Counted from the first letter of the stretch, positions 26,902 to 37,985 are shown. The stretch is DNA of 64,000 nucleotides from Congeria kusceri (GCA_027627225.1 JAPFQT010000158.1:276001-340000), one strand, 5' to 3'. A program made the numbers and translations. The notes: a model not told the origin generated them from the sequence alone.

Positions 26902-28331
26902 CATCACACTGGAGCACGTCCTTACTACGTCCTCCACATCCTGACAGGATGGTCAGGAAGTGGCGAGGACTTAGTGTGAACCGACAGATACGTAGTGGCG
27001 ACCTGGTAGGGCCCAACCTCCGAGCATAGATTTGACTGGTTCCGAGCATAGCTCTAATCAAATCTCTGCCGTCATAACAAAACACATGATGATGATCGAT
27101 TTAAATCTTCTAGATATCATTTATGGTTTTCATTAGTTAATTTCGTTTTCTGTTTTCATTATTGACTGCAAACGATATATAAAAAGTTCAATTATGTAGA
27201 AAGTTGCACTTAGTTGCATTAAATAAGTAAAAGCCACAAACAAGTAATCCTTCCAGATCTGGGAGGATTTTACTTGCGACGGCAGTGGTTACCGTTTACC
27301 AATAGTGGAGGTAACCGCTGCGAGGAGTTTGGGTAGGGCCTTTGATGGACGTGGAGGACGTGGAGAGGTTTTGAGCATGCTCAAACCTTACGTGGTGATG
27401 ACGTGGAAGAAACATGGACGCAGTAAGAACCTATCGGGAGCGTAGTAGGAACCGTGACGTGGAAGGGACTCAGGGAGGAATTATTGTGCGTGGCGGTGAC
27501 GTGCCTCTGACGTGTCGACTGCAGGCTGCGCTGTCACTGCGTTCTCACTACGTTTGGAATGCGTCCGTATAACGCTCATCCCGTCCATGTGGCGTCCGCA
27601 CAAAGGCCTCACTAAGACTGTCGCAGGTCCACCCTTAGTTCATGCAGATCCTTTCCACACTCTAAAAGTTTGTACTGCGTTAGTGCTAGGTTAGCGCCAG
27701 GTATGCCCCAGAATTTACTACGTAAGCACTGCGTCAGTCTAATGTATATTGGAAAAGTATGCATGCTTGGGCAGAATCATATCTTTATACATTTATACAT
27801 CAATGTTGAACTGATGGGCGAAAAGGATGCCATGTTTCAAATATTTTTCTCCAAGGGCAATAGACCTTGGTAGAATATCAAAATGCTTCTGTTATGCTGA
27901 CCAGTGGGATGCATATGCGGCGGAGGGCGAGGCTTGATGGGTCCGTGACTGGTTGAATGTGGACAGCAGATTAATTTTCCTGGCAGTGCATTACATATGG
28001 CTATACAAGACACAGCGATTAGGGGTATTCCTATGACCGGGTGGACGTAGTAGTAGCGTGATGCTTGTAACGTGGCGTGTGCTTGGTGGACGTGATAGAT
28101 ACGTTGAATCTGTGTACTAGAGACCGTAGGACGTGATGCGAGCGTGGTTGTATGCTCGGTAAGGACGTGGTGAGGACCGCTTTGACGTAATACGAGCGCA
28201 AAAGGGACCTTGAATATGCGGGGTATCGGCAGATATTTCGCCTTTTCGCCACGTTCTTACCACGTCGTTACGAAAAATCAGGACGTATTAAAGACGTGGA
28301 GAACCTAGTACGGACGTGCTTTGGTCTGATG
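26902..28331. mobile_element. 1.43-kb DNA element with CATCA...GCACGTCC inverted ends
   Basis: The first 39 bases (CATCACACTGGAGCACGTCC, then TTACTACGTCCTCCACATC) and the inverted last 39 (CATCAGACCAAAGCACGTCC, then GTACTAGGTTCTCCACGTC) match at about 31 positions. Subterminal DNA on both sides is crowded with GACGTGG, GGACGTGG, ACGTGGTGA and GACGTAGTAG words, for example 27345-27520 and 28035-28320. No transposase is visible; the 60-74 codon frames are repeat by-products. The layout, with short inverted ends followed by motif-dense subterminal DNA, parallels the element at 23270-25727 and suggests a related non-autonomous family. Confidence 0.65.
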
Positions 28332-28900
28332 GGACCATTATAAGCAAACTGAGCATCAGGTACTGCGTGATCCTCATGACGATGAAAACGACAGTAACGA
28401 AAGCGACAACATTACTACTGTCCGCGAGATCAAATCAACATTTGCTCTGTATAGTATGCTTATAGCCACAGACAGAAACGCATCACAATGTAACAAAGCG
28501 CAGTAATTAATGTGTGCTGAATTCAGTACACCTTTTACCCTTGCATTGATGTTCGAAACAAACCCTAACACTACACATCAAACATATTACTGGCAGTATT
28601 ATTAATTAAACTGTTTATTAAATGAAGGTGTTTGGTATTTACACCCTCAGAGGCTTCATAACTTACTTTTATAAATGGCCTTATCGTTATTGTAGTTGTT
28701 AAAGTGACCGTACACACGTGTGTTTAATTAGTCCAGATGACAAGTATAGGAATATGTCAACTAGTAATGAATGTTAATTGTTTACAGTAAATTGAAGTAA
28801 GTGCTTAATTTACAAAGGTAAAACTATCATGTTTCAGTGTTTATTGTCATCATGTATATGCGTAGTTGCCATGCCAATGTCAGAAAAACCTACTTTTGAT
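28332..28900. other. Non-coding; one short acidic open stretch
   Basis: At 28371-28482 a plus-strand frame reads an acidic stretch (DPHDDENDSNESDN...) followed by TTVREIKSTFALYSML. It has neither a start nor matching splice sites I could confirm, so I do not call it an exon. The rest is AT-rich. Confidence 0.35.
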
Positions 28901-29205
28901 GTTTGCTAATGGCATAGATATATGTAACTGTCATGTTAACTACTAAGTTGTTTACATATGCATTCCTGTAGATGAGTATAAATACGAGCACGGTTGTTGC
29001 TCAGGGAGAGGGGTTGGAGAATGGGTTAGAGAGGCTGTTTGTGGAGAGCTTTGAGAGTGCGACGGGAACGCTTGTGTGCGACGACGGCTGGAACGCGGCT
29101 CGAGCTTGGGAGCTGATACCCGAGACATCAGAATAAACAACTTGAACCCGAGCTCGTGTTGTTGTTGTTGTCAATACGCCGCGTGGTAGAGCCGATATAA
29201 CACAC
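28901..29205 (+). mobile_element. LTR-like sequence with TATA box and polyadenylation signal
   Basis: TATAAATA at 28978-28985, a GC-rich downstream region, AATAAA at 29132-29137 and a T/G-rich stretch (GTTGTTGTTGTTGTC) about 25 bases later follow in the order promoter, R, polyadenylation signal and U5 expected of a retroelement LTR. No gag-pol frames flank it, so it would be a solo LTR. I could not find the two ends or a 4-6-bp target duplication. Alternatively it is the promoter and first exon of a short transcript. Confidence 0.45.
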
Positions 29206-31903
29206 AGTACAAATTCAGTCAAATACTAGTGTACTGCTGCTTCGTCTGCTGAAATTGTTGCGAAACGCTTTGAAGACAAAACAAAAAACAATATTCGTTT
29301 TTGATGACACCTTTATTACATCTAGTACATATTATTTCATTTCTTTGTAAATTTCTTATTCTGCTAAACAGCGCAGTATTGTCAATCACGCTGTATCTCT
29401 TTTTTAGACAACACCAACATCTAAATAATTCTCATATTCTAAATTTGCTTTAAATATTCGATAACTGTCAATGTTTGGTAGACTATCAATATTGATAGCC
29501 CATTTTTACAAACTTTCACTATTATTACGTTGAAGAAAGGTTAGCATCACTATACATTTGTTTGTTTCGTTATACGAGGGATGATCCAGAATAACCCGGA
29601 ATTTAGTCACACATTCAATAATATATATTGCACGTCCATAAAATATACACCAAAACAAAGCGTAATCTATCCGCTATACAGGATAGGAAAAAAATATTGC
29701 AATCAAACAATACATGACCGGCACAAGCAAACAGTGTAATGCGCGTGCGGCGCACAGTCCGTACGTCATACTTCGACGTCAGGCTACACACTCAGAGTTA
29801 TTCGCCGTCGCACTCGAAACAACGTCGGTGCCTATGTACCCACTACATAAAGATGATCTCAAACCGTGATGGATCGTACTGTTGGACAATTTCAGATGTC
29901 GCTCTCCGTAATTGTAATTCTGAAGCGTTTGGTTAAGCTTGATTCCCGAATTAGTTACATGTGAGAACGTTTCATCAAATTGAAACAGTGCTCTATGAGG
30001 TTAAGAGTCTCGATTTTAGTTTGAACCAAAATGAAATAATGTGAATTTTGTACCTGATATTTAAAGGCAAAGACACACTTCGCATTAGACACTTCACATT
30101 AGACTACTGCTGCAGTAGCTTGAGGAGGGACAGACAGCAGCTTCTTCAAGGATTTGAGATGTTTTTATTTTGTCTTGACTGAGATAACAAAAACACAACA
30201 CAATATCAGATATGCGAGATTTATTTTGTTGAAAATATTGGTAAGTAAGAATGCACTGGCTTGCTGAGTTACTGAGTTGCAGTACTATATACAGTGAAAT
30301 AAATTGATAGTATGCACATAACATGAACAGTTACACAAGAAATTAAACAGATTTTTCAATGCATCATGTATATTATTTAGTACAATTCGATTTCACATCA
30401 ATATGCAAACTTCGAGTAATAGCAGTAATATCTCATTAAACTTTATTTATAACACATACACAAATAAGCATTTTCAAACTGAAATGTTGCACATCAACAA
30501 CACTGATATTTGAAAAATAACAAAGCATCGGATAAACAAATTATTTAAAATATATTTACAATAAAAGTGTTACAAAATGGCTAAACAGGTAAACATGCAT
30601 TTATATAATAATGTACAACTTTAAGTATTATTATTTTTTTGCAAGACGTCTTCAAGTTGGTGGAAATATGAAGTAGTTACAGGTGCTATGGGTTTTCATT
30701 TATGAATAACTGCTATCATTGAAACGAGATACATTTTAAAGTGATAATTTTTCGGGTGAACAGATATTTTACACATAAACAACCGTGTAAGACCTATGAA
30801 GCGAACATATAAGCAATATTAGTGTATTGCAGACACGCCTGAAGTCATTTGTTATTACCAGAACATACCAACTGAAAGTGAGCAGAAAAAATACAATTTC
30901 TTGTAATTTTTTGTAAAAACGAGGGTTGTCCGGATAGTTCGTACACTACTCAAATATTATTAGTTTTGCGTTAAGAAAATTAAATAGGAATTGCTTAACT
31001 TACTAAATACAAGTATATTTGTTATATTTGCAATATATCTTTTAAAGGTATGCTTGGTAAACATATATACAACATAACTAAAACAGTGCAGGACATAAGT
31101 ACGGAGCATTTTAACATGACATCACTATTTGTATAAATATTCCCAAGACACTGAAACACACTATCTATGACGAAATACCGATTTTCTATGACAAAATTCC
31201 AATACGGACATATATTATTGTACCATTTCCCAGCTTTGTATTTATGAATTTAGAATGGTTTTCATAGCGCTGGCTCTACAGGTCAAAATGTTAACTCCGA
31301 CACACTGCGAAGTTCATTGAGGCACACACTAGATTAAACGGAACAGGCTAAAACCGTTGAAAAACGAGCAAGTGGATGCAGTGATGTACTGGCGCTGTGT
31401 CCCGGTGGAACAGCATTTTCTCAAAATCCTCCATCTATGTCTGATTATTTTCGGAATGATTGAATAAAATCTCGGCGTATGAAATGATATAATGGAACTG
31501 ATAATTGTGAAAAGGTTGTAATCATATATTCTTTTTTTATGTAAATGTTACAAGATAGATTATTATAACATTTTGTTAACTGAATGTAAACATATTTACT
31601 ATCAGAAAAGTTGTTTTCAGGTAGCAGCATTTAGACCGAGTTCAAAGAGAAAAAGGGACACGATTGTATTTGCTTGTCGGCATTATTTTCAATCGTAAAT
31701 CGACAATATCAATTGTAAAAATGTCAATCCGGGAACGCCCTGCAGACAACTATCTTTCAATCACGACTTCCATGAATCCGTAGCATTCAATCCTAATAAT
31801 GCTGCACTGCTCCGTACGAACGTCGAACGTCGTCGTTTTCGTACAATCGCGAAACACACTCCTTTATCCAGTACTTTTTATCAAGTCAACAGCAATTTCA
31901 AGA
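29206..31903. other. AT-rich non-coding; two mariner-like end words
   Basis: No gene is supported in 2.7 kb. Near 29574, CGAGGGATGATCCAGAATAA, and near 30921, 'CGAGGGTTGTCCGGATAGTT', resemble mariner-type terminal words (CGAGGGTTGTYCGGATAGTT). They point the same way and no transposase frame lies between, so they may be ends of two separate decayed copies. Confidence 0.4.
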
Positions 31904-32364
31904 AGGTCCATGATGTGGAAGACGAGCAGCGAGCTTGTAGGAGTGAGGTTGAGGTAAAGGACATACACAAATACGGTAAGGAGCTGGAGTCAGTAGTAGA
32001 GCAGCTTGAGGGGATGGTGAAATATCGTATGGCCTCTATGGCCTCTACACAGGTACTGAATTATCGATATATTCACATAGAATCAAGAAGTATGAGGAAC
32101 AATCTCATTGTTTATGGCATCACAGAAAACATTAGTGGTAATTATGATGAGAAAAGACTCATTCTCGTTTTCTAGAAAAAAATGAACTAGGGAATGATAC
32201 AGAGATTATTTACATAGAAAGAGCACATAGACTGGGCAAACTGTCACTGGAAAGGATCAGAGAGGGAGTTGATCAAAAGAGGCCTAGAGTGGTGCGATTT
32301 AGAGAAAATTGCAATACCGAGTTGTTCATGAAAAAGACATACCTTCTTAAAAACAAATATTAAA
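31904..32364 (+). pseudogene. Degenerate LINE ORF1-like fragment (coiled coil + RRM-like)
   Basis: From 31915 the plus strand codes for a heptad-rich region (KDIHKYGKELESVVEQLEGM) and then RSMRNNLIVYGITEN, the usual start of the RRM-like domain of L1-type ORF1 proteins. After a stop at about 32173, the next frame continues with NDTEIIYIERAHRLGKL and RPRVVRFRENCNTELFMKKT, the following conserved blocks. The single visible frame break and missing ends show a dead remnant. ORF1 proteins are RNA-binding partners of LINE reverse transcriptase. Confidence 0.75.
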
Positions 32365-32706
32365 AGAAATAAAAATTGTAATGTCTATGATCACTCGAGA
32401 TTTAAAATTGATATTCTATCGAAACCAACAAATGTCCTCTATATCATAGTATGTTGAGGGGTAATGTACATTTTGCATCCCCAATCGTCATGTAAACCGA
32501 GGCCTAAGGCCTCAACTGCCTACGATACTTATATAATATTTTATCGTTGACATGTATAGAGCATGTTTGACGGTTTCGGTAGAATATTGATTTTAATTCA
32601 CGAGTAATCAGATAAATTTATATTTTCACGAGTGCCGCAGCTACGAGTGAATATATATATGTTCTATGGACACGAGTCAATAAAAAGTCAATATTCTACC
32701 GAAAAC
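32365..32706. repeat. Fold-back repeat GTTTCGGTAGAATATTGA
   Basis: GTTTCGGTAGAATATTGA at 32573-32590 and its complement TCAATATTCTACCGAAAAC at 32688-32706 form a stem around a loop rich in 'CACGAGTGCCGCAGCTACG'-type words. A third related arm, 'TTGATATTCTATCGAAACC', lies at 32408-32426. This looks like a MITE with an additional partial copy. Confidence 0.65.
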
Positions 32707-33540
32707 AACATTTTTTATTTATTTTTTATGCTTGTCCTCATTTTTTTTTCATTTTAATTGCTATATAAGTTGGTTTTATTGGAAAATAAACTCATTTGAC
32801 AATTCTGAGTCTTTCTTTTACTATTTTAAATCGGGAACCAGCATAAAACAGTGAACATTATCAGAGTGGTAATTTTGACTGTTTTAAAAAGTGAATAACC
32901 AGTTTTATTTTATTAATATTTTCCTATAAATTACTGGAAAGCATAAAATAAAATAACGTATTTAAAATCATCTGTAAGCGAAGCAACTACCCTCATATAT
33001 CAGCTTCATAAACATATTTAGAAACGTATTTCGTGGTTAATTCTGGACGACTTATACATAAGTTAATGAGTTTTTACCGTAACTGTGCGTTAATGAAAAC
33101 AACATTGAAACACATAAAAACACATGAAATGTCTAATACCCCTGTCACAACGTCCCATTATTATATATCTGCGGTTTGTGGCGATATGTATAGGACGCTG
33201 ACCTCGTAGGTGGTCTTTCTGCGTAGGAAAGTCCTTTCTACGCAAGGAGGCCGACAAACGAAGTCAATAACCAACTTACGTACCGGTGAACATAATTCTA
33301 TTGAAATACGGAAGATGTCAGACAAATAGTTCTTTCTACAACGTTATCAAGTAATTTTTCTCATTTTATTGCCTTGGGATTGATATGAAGTTGAGTGAGC
33401 AATGATAAAAACGAGTCTCATTTATAAACATGATATGCATACATACATTTCTGTTTGTATGTATTGTCCCCCGGAAGTCTAGGGAGCGGTCGAACTCGTA
33501 TGGTATTTAAGGAAAAACAACACGTGGGTTAGGATCGAAA
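32707..33540. other. AT-rich non-coding, nothing recognised
   Basis: No gene supported. The stretch 33165-33300 is more GC-rich ('GGCGATATGTATAGGACGCT', 'CGCAAGGAGGCCGACAAACG') but shows no recognisable element. Confidence 0.4.
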
Positions 33541-33541
33541 A

Positions 33542-34060
33542 GGGGCATTTATTGAAAATGCCATAAAATAACCAATACATTGTATATACATAACAATTTG
33601 TAATATACAATGAAAACACAAGTTTTTCCATAAATGACATAATGGATCGAAAAAGGGCATTTATTTAAACTGCCATAAAATAGCCAATACATTGTATATA
33701 CATAACAATTTGTAATATACAATGAAAACACAAATTTTTCCATAAATGACATAATGGGCGGACAAAAACCGCCAAAGGCATTTATTTAAAATGCCATAAA
33801 ATAACCAATACATTGTATATACATAACAATTTGAAATATACAATGAAAACACAGGGCGGACAAAAAACCGCCTTTTCCATAAATGACGTAATGGGCGGAC
33901 AAAAACCGCCACATTGTATATACATAACAATTTGTAACATACAATGGAAAATATTGGGCGGACAAAAACCGCAAATACACCGTAAATGCATAATAATTTG
34001 TAATAAGCAATGAAAACATAAGTTAGGCCATCAATGACCTAAAATGACATATAGGCCGTA
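33542..34060. repeat. Tandem array made of short perfect hairpins
   Basis: Units start at 33542, 33655 and 33776 (spacing 112 and 121 bases), with a partial fourth from about 33911. A unit holds three palindromes in a row: GGCATTT-(loop)-AAATGCC, CATTGTATAT-(loop of 15)-ATATACAATG with a perfect 10-bp stem, and TCCAT-(loop)-ATGGA. In addition GGGCGGACAAAAACCGCC, itself a hairpin (GGCGG/CCGCC), occurs at 33756, 33855 (one extra A), 33893 and 33956 (3' arm incomplete), at different places relative to the unit. Frames of 66-89 codons across the array are translations of the repeat and not genes. No matching repeat elsewhere in the window. Confidence 0.85.
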
Positions 34061-35278
34061 TATAAAAAGTATATTATACCATGAAATATCAAGTATTCAA
34101 AAAGAGCATAAATTGATTGACGTATATTCGCCGTGGCATAATAGAACGATGGATGGAAATAAATAGGTGGAGGTGGAGGTGGTGGTGGTGGTGGTTTTTT
34201 TTTTATGCAAAATGGTGAGGTATCCGCCTGCACCAAATACAATATAAACACTGAGTTCTACGTATTCTGATTGGCTGACTAACATCACGTGATAAAATAC
34301 TTGTATACGATTGGATATTGACTACTAAGGTACGGTTAACTTGCACTAAACAATTTACGTGAACAATGACATAAAAAAATGTATGTGTTCATAAAATATT
34401 ATAAATTCACATTTAACGCTGAATTAGCTCCAGACCACAGACACATTCACGCGCAAAAATAGAAACCCGTACACGAGGATCGTTAATTGAAGCAGGTCAT
34501 TCTGAGATAATATAGGCCCAAGTGAAACATCGATGTACAAAAGTTTCCGCACAAGTTTGAATATAACAGTTTTTTGCTTGTATGGATTAGCTTCAATTTT
34601 CTTGCGAATTTTAAACGTTTACGTACCAATCAGTTATGGTCACTCCACGGCATCCGCGCGATATCCATACGGACAATAACGAATTTTTTATTTTTTTTCG
34701 GATTGTTCGCCGTTTTTAACTGTATTCAGTCATATCACGGCGGTCAGTTAACCTAATCACCCAGGAAAAGTGTGATTAGGTTACACTTTTACTGTGCAAG
34801 CTTTACCAGTACTAAGTGCACATACCTATGCCAGTAACTGACTACTGCCCTACTTGAATCAGAGGTAGCGGGAGAATGGCCGTAGAAATAATTTCTTGAC
34901 CAATCCCCAGACAAGTTATGTGGCCGTGCTGGGGTTCGAACTCACGATCTTTGGACAATGCTTTAAAACGTGCCTTATAATCTTAAAACATATTTATTGA
35001 CATAAATTAAAACAACCCACCTAAGTAAATTACCATATTCTTCGATTTTAAATGGAAGAAAATTTAAAAAGAATCATTGTTGAAAAACGCAAAATTGGCT
35101 AATCCAATACATGTATGTACGTAGACTCGACAGTCGTTTAAGATTACACAACACTATTAAAGTCCACACGCGTATGGTCACAGTAGAACATTACAACATG
35201 GGTATGAGATTTAGAGTCTTCAGTGCGAACTAGTGCAAAGAAAAACAACAGAAAGGTTACAATAATATAAACATCAAC
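34061..35278. other. Non-coding with G-rich tract and a tRNA-like relic
   Basis: A GGTGGAGGTGGAGGTGGTGG tract followed by a T-run lies at 34166-34206. At 34918-34955 the minus strand has 'GAGTTCGAACCCCAGCACGG', a B-box match in what resembles a widespread bivalve SINE end. 'TGTGATTAGGTTACACTTTT' (34770-34790) is a small palindromic site. No gene supported. Confidence 0.45.
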
Positions 35279-35612
35279 CTGCCGCGATAGAGCGATGCCA
35301 AACTTACATTTTCTGGCGAAGTGTTCACAGTTGTTTGCAAATATATCATATGATCCCCACAGCGCAGGATTTTCTAAGATAACTCGGCGCGCCTAACAGT
35401 TTTTTCCGGCGGCAAACATATCCTTAACAGACAATGTATGTGGAACAGTGGACGCGATCCGTTTGGTGTGAAGTCGGTCAAATTTGCTATTCGTGGTTTA
35501 TGGTTGTGTTTCGGCAACAGTCCCATTACCAAGATAAATACCATGATGGTCGTATAGCTGGAAACCACTTGTGCTACTGTGGACTGCAATGTGATCTCTT
35601 CTTTGTAAGTGG
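35279..35612 (-). pseudogene. LRAT-domain exon, copy 4, with two frameshifts
   Basis: The exon starts after TTTGCAG at 35613-35619 and ends at a donor after GGCAG (donor at 35278), both equivalent to copies 2 and 3. It codes in pieces for LQRRDHIAV, YDHHGIYLGNGTVAE, then in another frame IANLTDFTPNGSRPLF and LPPEKTVRRAEL, and in a third NPALWGSYDIFANNCEHFARKC and FGIALSRQ. Frame changes fall near 35500-35510 and near 35390. The catalytic His and Cys blocks are both still readable. At 334 bp it is 15-21 bp shorter than copies 1-3. Because only two frame breaks separate it from an open domain, an assembly error remains possible; otherwise it is a young pseudogene. Confidence 0.8.
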
Positions 35613-35704
35613 CTGCAAATTCATTTTATAATATACTGTTTTAATAGCCTCTTACAATTGTTTTTCTGATACGAAAAGTTAAAGATTAAAAAGAAAGCCA
35701 TATT

Positions 35705-35985
35705 TTAATGTTTGATTATGACCAAATATCCCGCATTTAACAAATCAAGGGAGGAAACTTTAGGATATCTCTTTTGGGAATGTTTAAGAAAATTATTGAT
35801 GGCCTTTTGCCTAGACAATCGTGTCCATTTACAAACAAAAACATGCATGCTTGGATATTCTACAAAATTATCAAAAGCAATGAATAATATTATAATAATT
35901 ATAAAGGTGTACATCTACAAGTGCAAAATGAACAAAAGTCTTGCAAGAATACAGAAATATATACGATATGAGTATGCAAATCAAT
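35705..35985 (+). pseudogene. Non-LTR retrotransposon C-terminal fragment
   Basis: The frame contains LGYLFWEC, as in the HLFWEC zinc-binding end of the fragment at 24.6 kb, then HLQTKTCMLGY, NNIIIIIKVYIYKCKMN and an 'IQKYIRYEY' block before the stop. This is the order seen at the C-terminus of LINE ORF2 proteins, where a hydrophobic 'IIxIIKxYIYxxKxx' block precedes the end. No reverse transcriptase motif is present, so it is a 5'-truncated copy. Confidence 0.6.
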
Positions 35986-36561
35986 GAAAAAGCTCAGTTT
36001 TAAATAAGAGATAAGAATCTTTTAACAAAGAATGGGACATATGTTATTGTATGTTAAGTACACATTTAATAGTCATGCAATTAATAAAACTTTGTATTGA
36101 CAGTTGTTCAGTCTTTTCCACTTGAATTCCATTACAAAATGTGTGTACATAATGCACTTTCCATAATTTGCAATTTAGACCTCGCTTTAAGTTAAACACC
36201 AGGAAAAGTCCATTTTACCAAATTTTAGTTTCCTAACAATTGTTTATGTCTATTTGGACAAATATATAGTCGTAAGGCAACTTCTCCCTTCTTTTGTTCT
36301 ATTATTATTCAAACATACTCAACACAAGTGTAATTATAACTGTGTTCCACATATAGATGTATGCTTGCACTTTTAAGTTTATTACTTAGATTGTAGTCCT
36401 CTATTAAAAGACACCATTATTTGCTAAAAATAAAAAAAATGCACTGCATTGTATATATAATTTATATTTTGTGTATTTTTATGTGTATGCATACTAGTTT
36501 TCTCAAAACAAGTGCAATTATAACTTCGTATAAATTATTGATATATGCTTGCATTTTAAAC
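35986..36561. other. AT-rich non-coding
   Basis: Possibly 3' tail of the LINE fragment, with AATAAAACTTTG near 36082. Two similar blocks, 'ACTCAACACAAGTGTAATTA' near 36316 and 'CTCAAAACAAGTGCAATTAT' near 36502 followed by ATATATGCTTGC-type words, suggest a diverged repeat of about 190 bp. Confidence 0.4.
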
Positions 36562-36763
36562 TGACTTGTTCACAGATTTTTGTATTTTTTTCAAGTATCG
36601 GATTAAATGTCTAAACTTTAAAGGTTAAAGCATCAAAACTAAAGAGCTGAAGTATAATAGTTCGCGAAAAGGATAAAAAAAGAAAAGCAAAAAGTTACTC
36701 CCACCGGGGCTTGAACCCCCACACCTCGGGATCAGAAGGCTTACGCCATAACCACTCGGCCAT
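36562..36763 (-). mobile_element. tRNA-derived SINE, family S2 copy A
   Basis: On the minus strand a tRNA-like head (36698-36763) reads 'GGCCGAGTGGTTATGGCG' (A box) and GGGGGTTCAAGCCCC (B box). The body ends in a conserved tail, whose plus-strand form 'GACTTGTTCACAGATTTTTG' starts at 36563. The same tail is at 59848 (GACTTGTTCACAAATTTTTG), next to another tRNA-like head, so the two are copies of one SINE family. Confidence 0.7.
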
Positions 36764-36891
36764 TTCTATTTCTATATTTGTATCGTCATTTTTCTCACAA
36801 ACCAAAAAACAATAGTGTCTTGTAGTAAAGAAACTCCCACTCAAAATTATTGAGCGGATACAAAGATTTTCTATTCTAAGTAACGGTGACC

Positions 36892-37640
36892 TTCAAAGTG
36901 TCCCGACAGCGTCCCGACAGCATTCCGACATTCCTGACTGTTTGATTATTTGTGTCGTTGCGCTATCGGGACGCTGTCAAGAGCTACACTCGGGAATTTA
37001 TAACTGCTGAAATACTACAGACGTGATATTTCTATATAATTTATAATGCATTATCAATCCCGTTCCACAAGACATTGTCCCGATAACGTTCTGACACCGT
37101 CCCGAATTTGAACCGATATAGCCTAATTTATCCCGACAGAATCCCGACTGTACACATTCGGCTGAATCTCCCGAATGTTAAGGGAAAACCTTAACTGTCG
37201 GGGGTGCTTGGCCGATCAAGCAGAACATGTCCCGATAATTCACGATTCTTAGGACAGCGTACCGACAGCGTTCCGACACCTCCAGACAGCGTCCCGACGG
37301 TATCCCGACACCGTCCCGACACCGTCCAGACAGCGTCCCGACATTCCCGACTTTTTTATAATTTGTATCGTTTGATTATCGAAACAACTAATCAAACAGT
37401 CGGGAATGTCGGAACGCCGTCAGGACGCTGTCGGAACGCTGTCGTGAACTGTCGGGAGGCTGTCGGGACTCGGTCGAAACTCTGTCTGGACGCTGTCGGA
37501 ACATATTCGATCTTATGATCAAAAATTTAATTTCGAGCCCCGAATCACATAAAATTGTCCGAACGTTGGCATATTTTGATTCGGGACGCTTTCGGTTCAA
37601 GAACGGCAGTAAAAATCGGGAATGTGTTACTGAGGCATAA
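36892..37640. repeat. 'GTCCCGACA' minisatellite arranged as a large inverted repeat
   Basis: The left part (36898-37350) has many ACAGCGTCCCGACA, ACACCGTCCCGACA and CATTCCCGACT words; the right part (37395-37600) has their complements (GTCGGGACTCGG, GACGCTGTCGGAACGCTGTC, CGGGAATGTCGG). A unique core with TTTGATTATCGAAAC separates them, and a 'CTGTTTGATTATTTGTGTCG' block near 36939 echoes the core. The two arms could fold on each other. GC content is well above the flanks. The open frames of 86-104 codons are repeat-derived. Confidence 0.75.
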
Positions 37641-37985
37641 GCGCTCATCTGAATACTGGATAAAGTTAATGTAAAGCTTAGCCAATTCTAAAACATTTTT
37701 TCCAGAGGTGATACAATTTTAATTTGTGTGTATGCTTGAAAACTGCCTGGGATAGCACAATGTATCAGTTTTCTATCAAATAAGGAAATTTAAGTTGTTT
37801 ATATTTAACTGGCTTTGAAAGTAACATGCATGCTCGCCTATTGCTGTGCGTGTTCAGCAGATTGGAGATCAAGTATCCAGGAACAAAATTACTATCTGCG
37901 CCGGTTTTGCTAACACGGTAATATTGACCACAAACGACGGACGAATGACGACGGACTAAAGGCTATCACAAAAGCTTACCATGAG
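37641..37985. other. Non-coding, nothing recognised
   Basis: Short interval leading into the next tandem-repeat block; 'GACGACGGACTAAAGGCTAT' near 37945 resembles the 3' end of composite-repeat elements. Confidence 0.4.

Noticed and set aside
28371..28482. A possible exon coding for an acidic peptide.
   Set aside because: No convincing acceptor/donor pair in phase and no recognisable domain.
29574..30950. A complete mariner transposon between two CGAGGG-type ends.
   Set aside because: The two end words point the same way, and no D,D34D-type transposase frame lies between them.
33549..34019. Several 66-89 codon frames with GGQKPP-like or YIQC-like repeats.
   Set aside because: They lie wholly in the hairpin array and differ between units by insertions that break frame.
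33542..34060. A CRISPR array, because of regularly spaced palindromic repeats.
   Set aside because: The window is from an animal genome, spacers are not unique, units differ in length and there are no cas genes.
37204..37518. A 104-codon Pro/Thr/Arg-rich frame.
   Set aside because: It is a translation of the GTCCCGACA minisatellite (RHRPDTV-type repeats).
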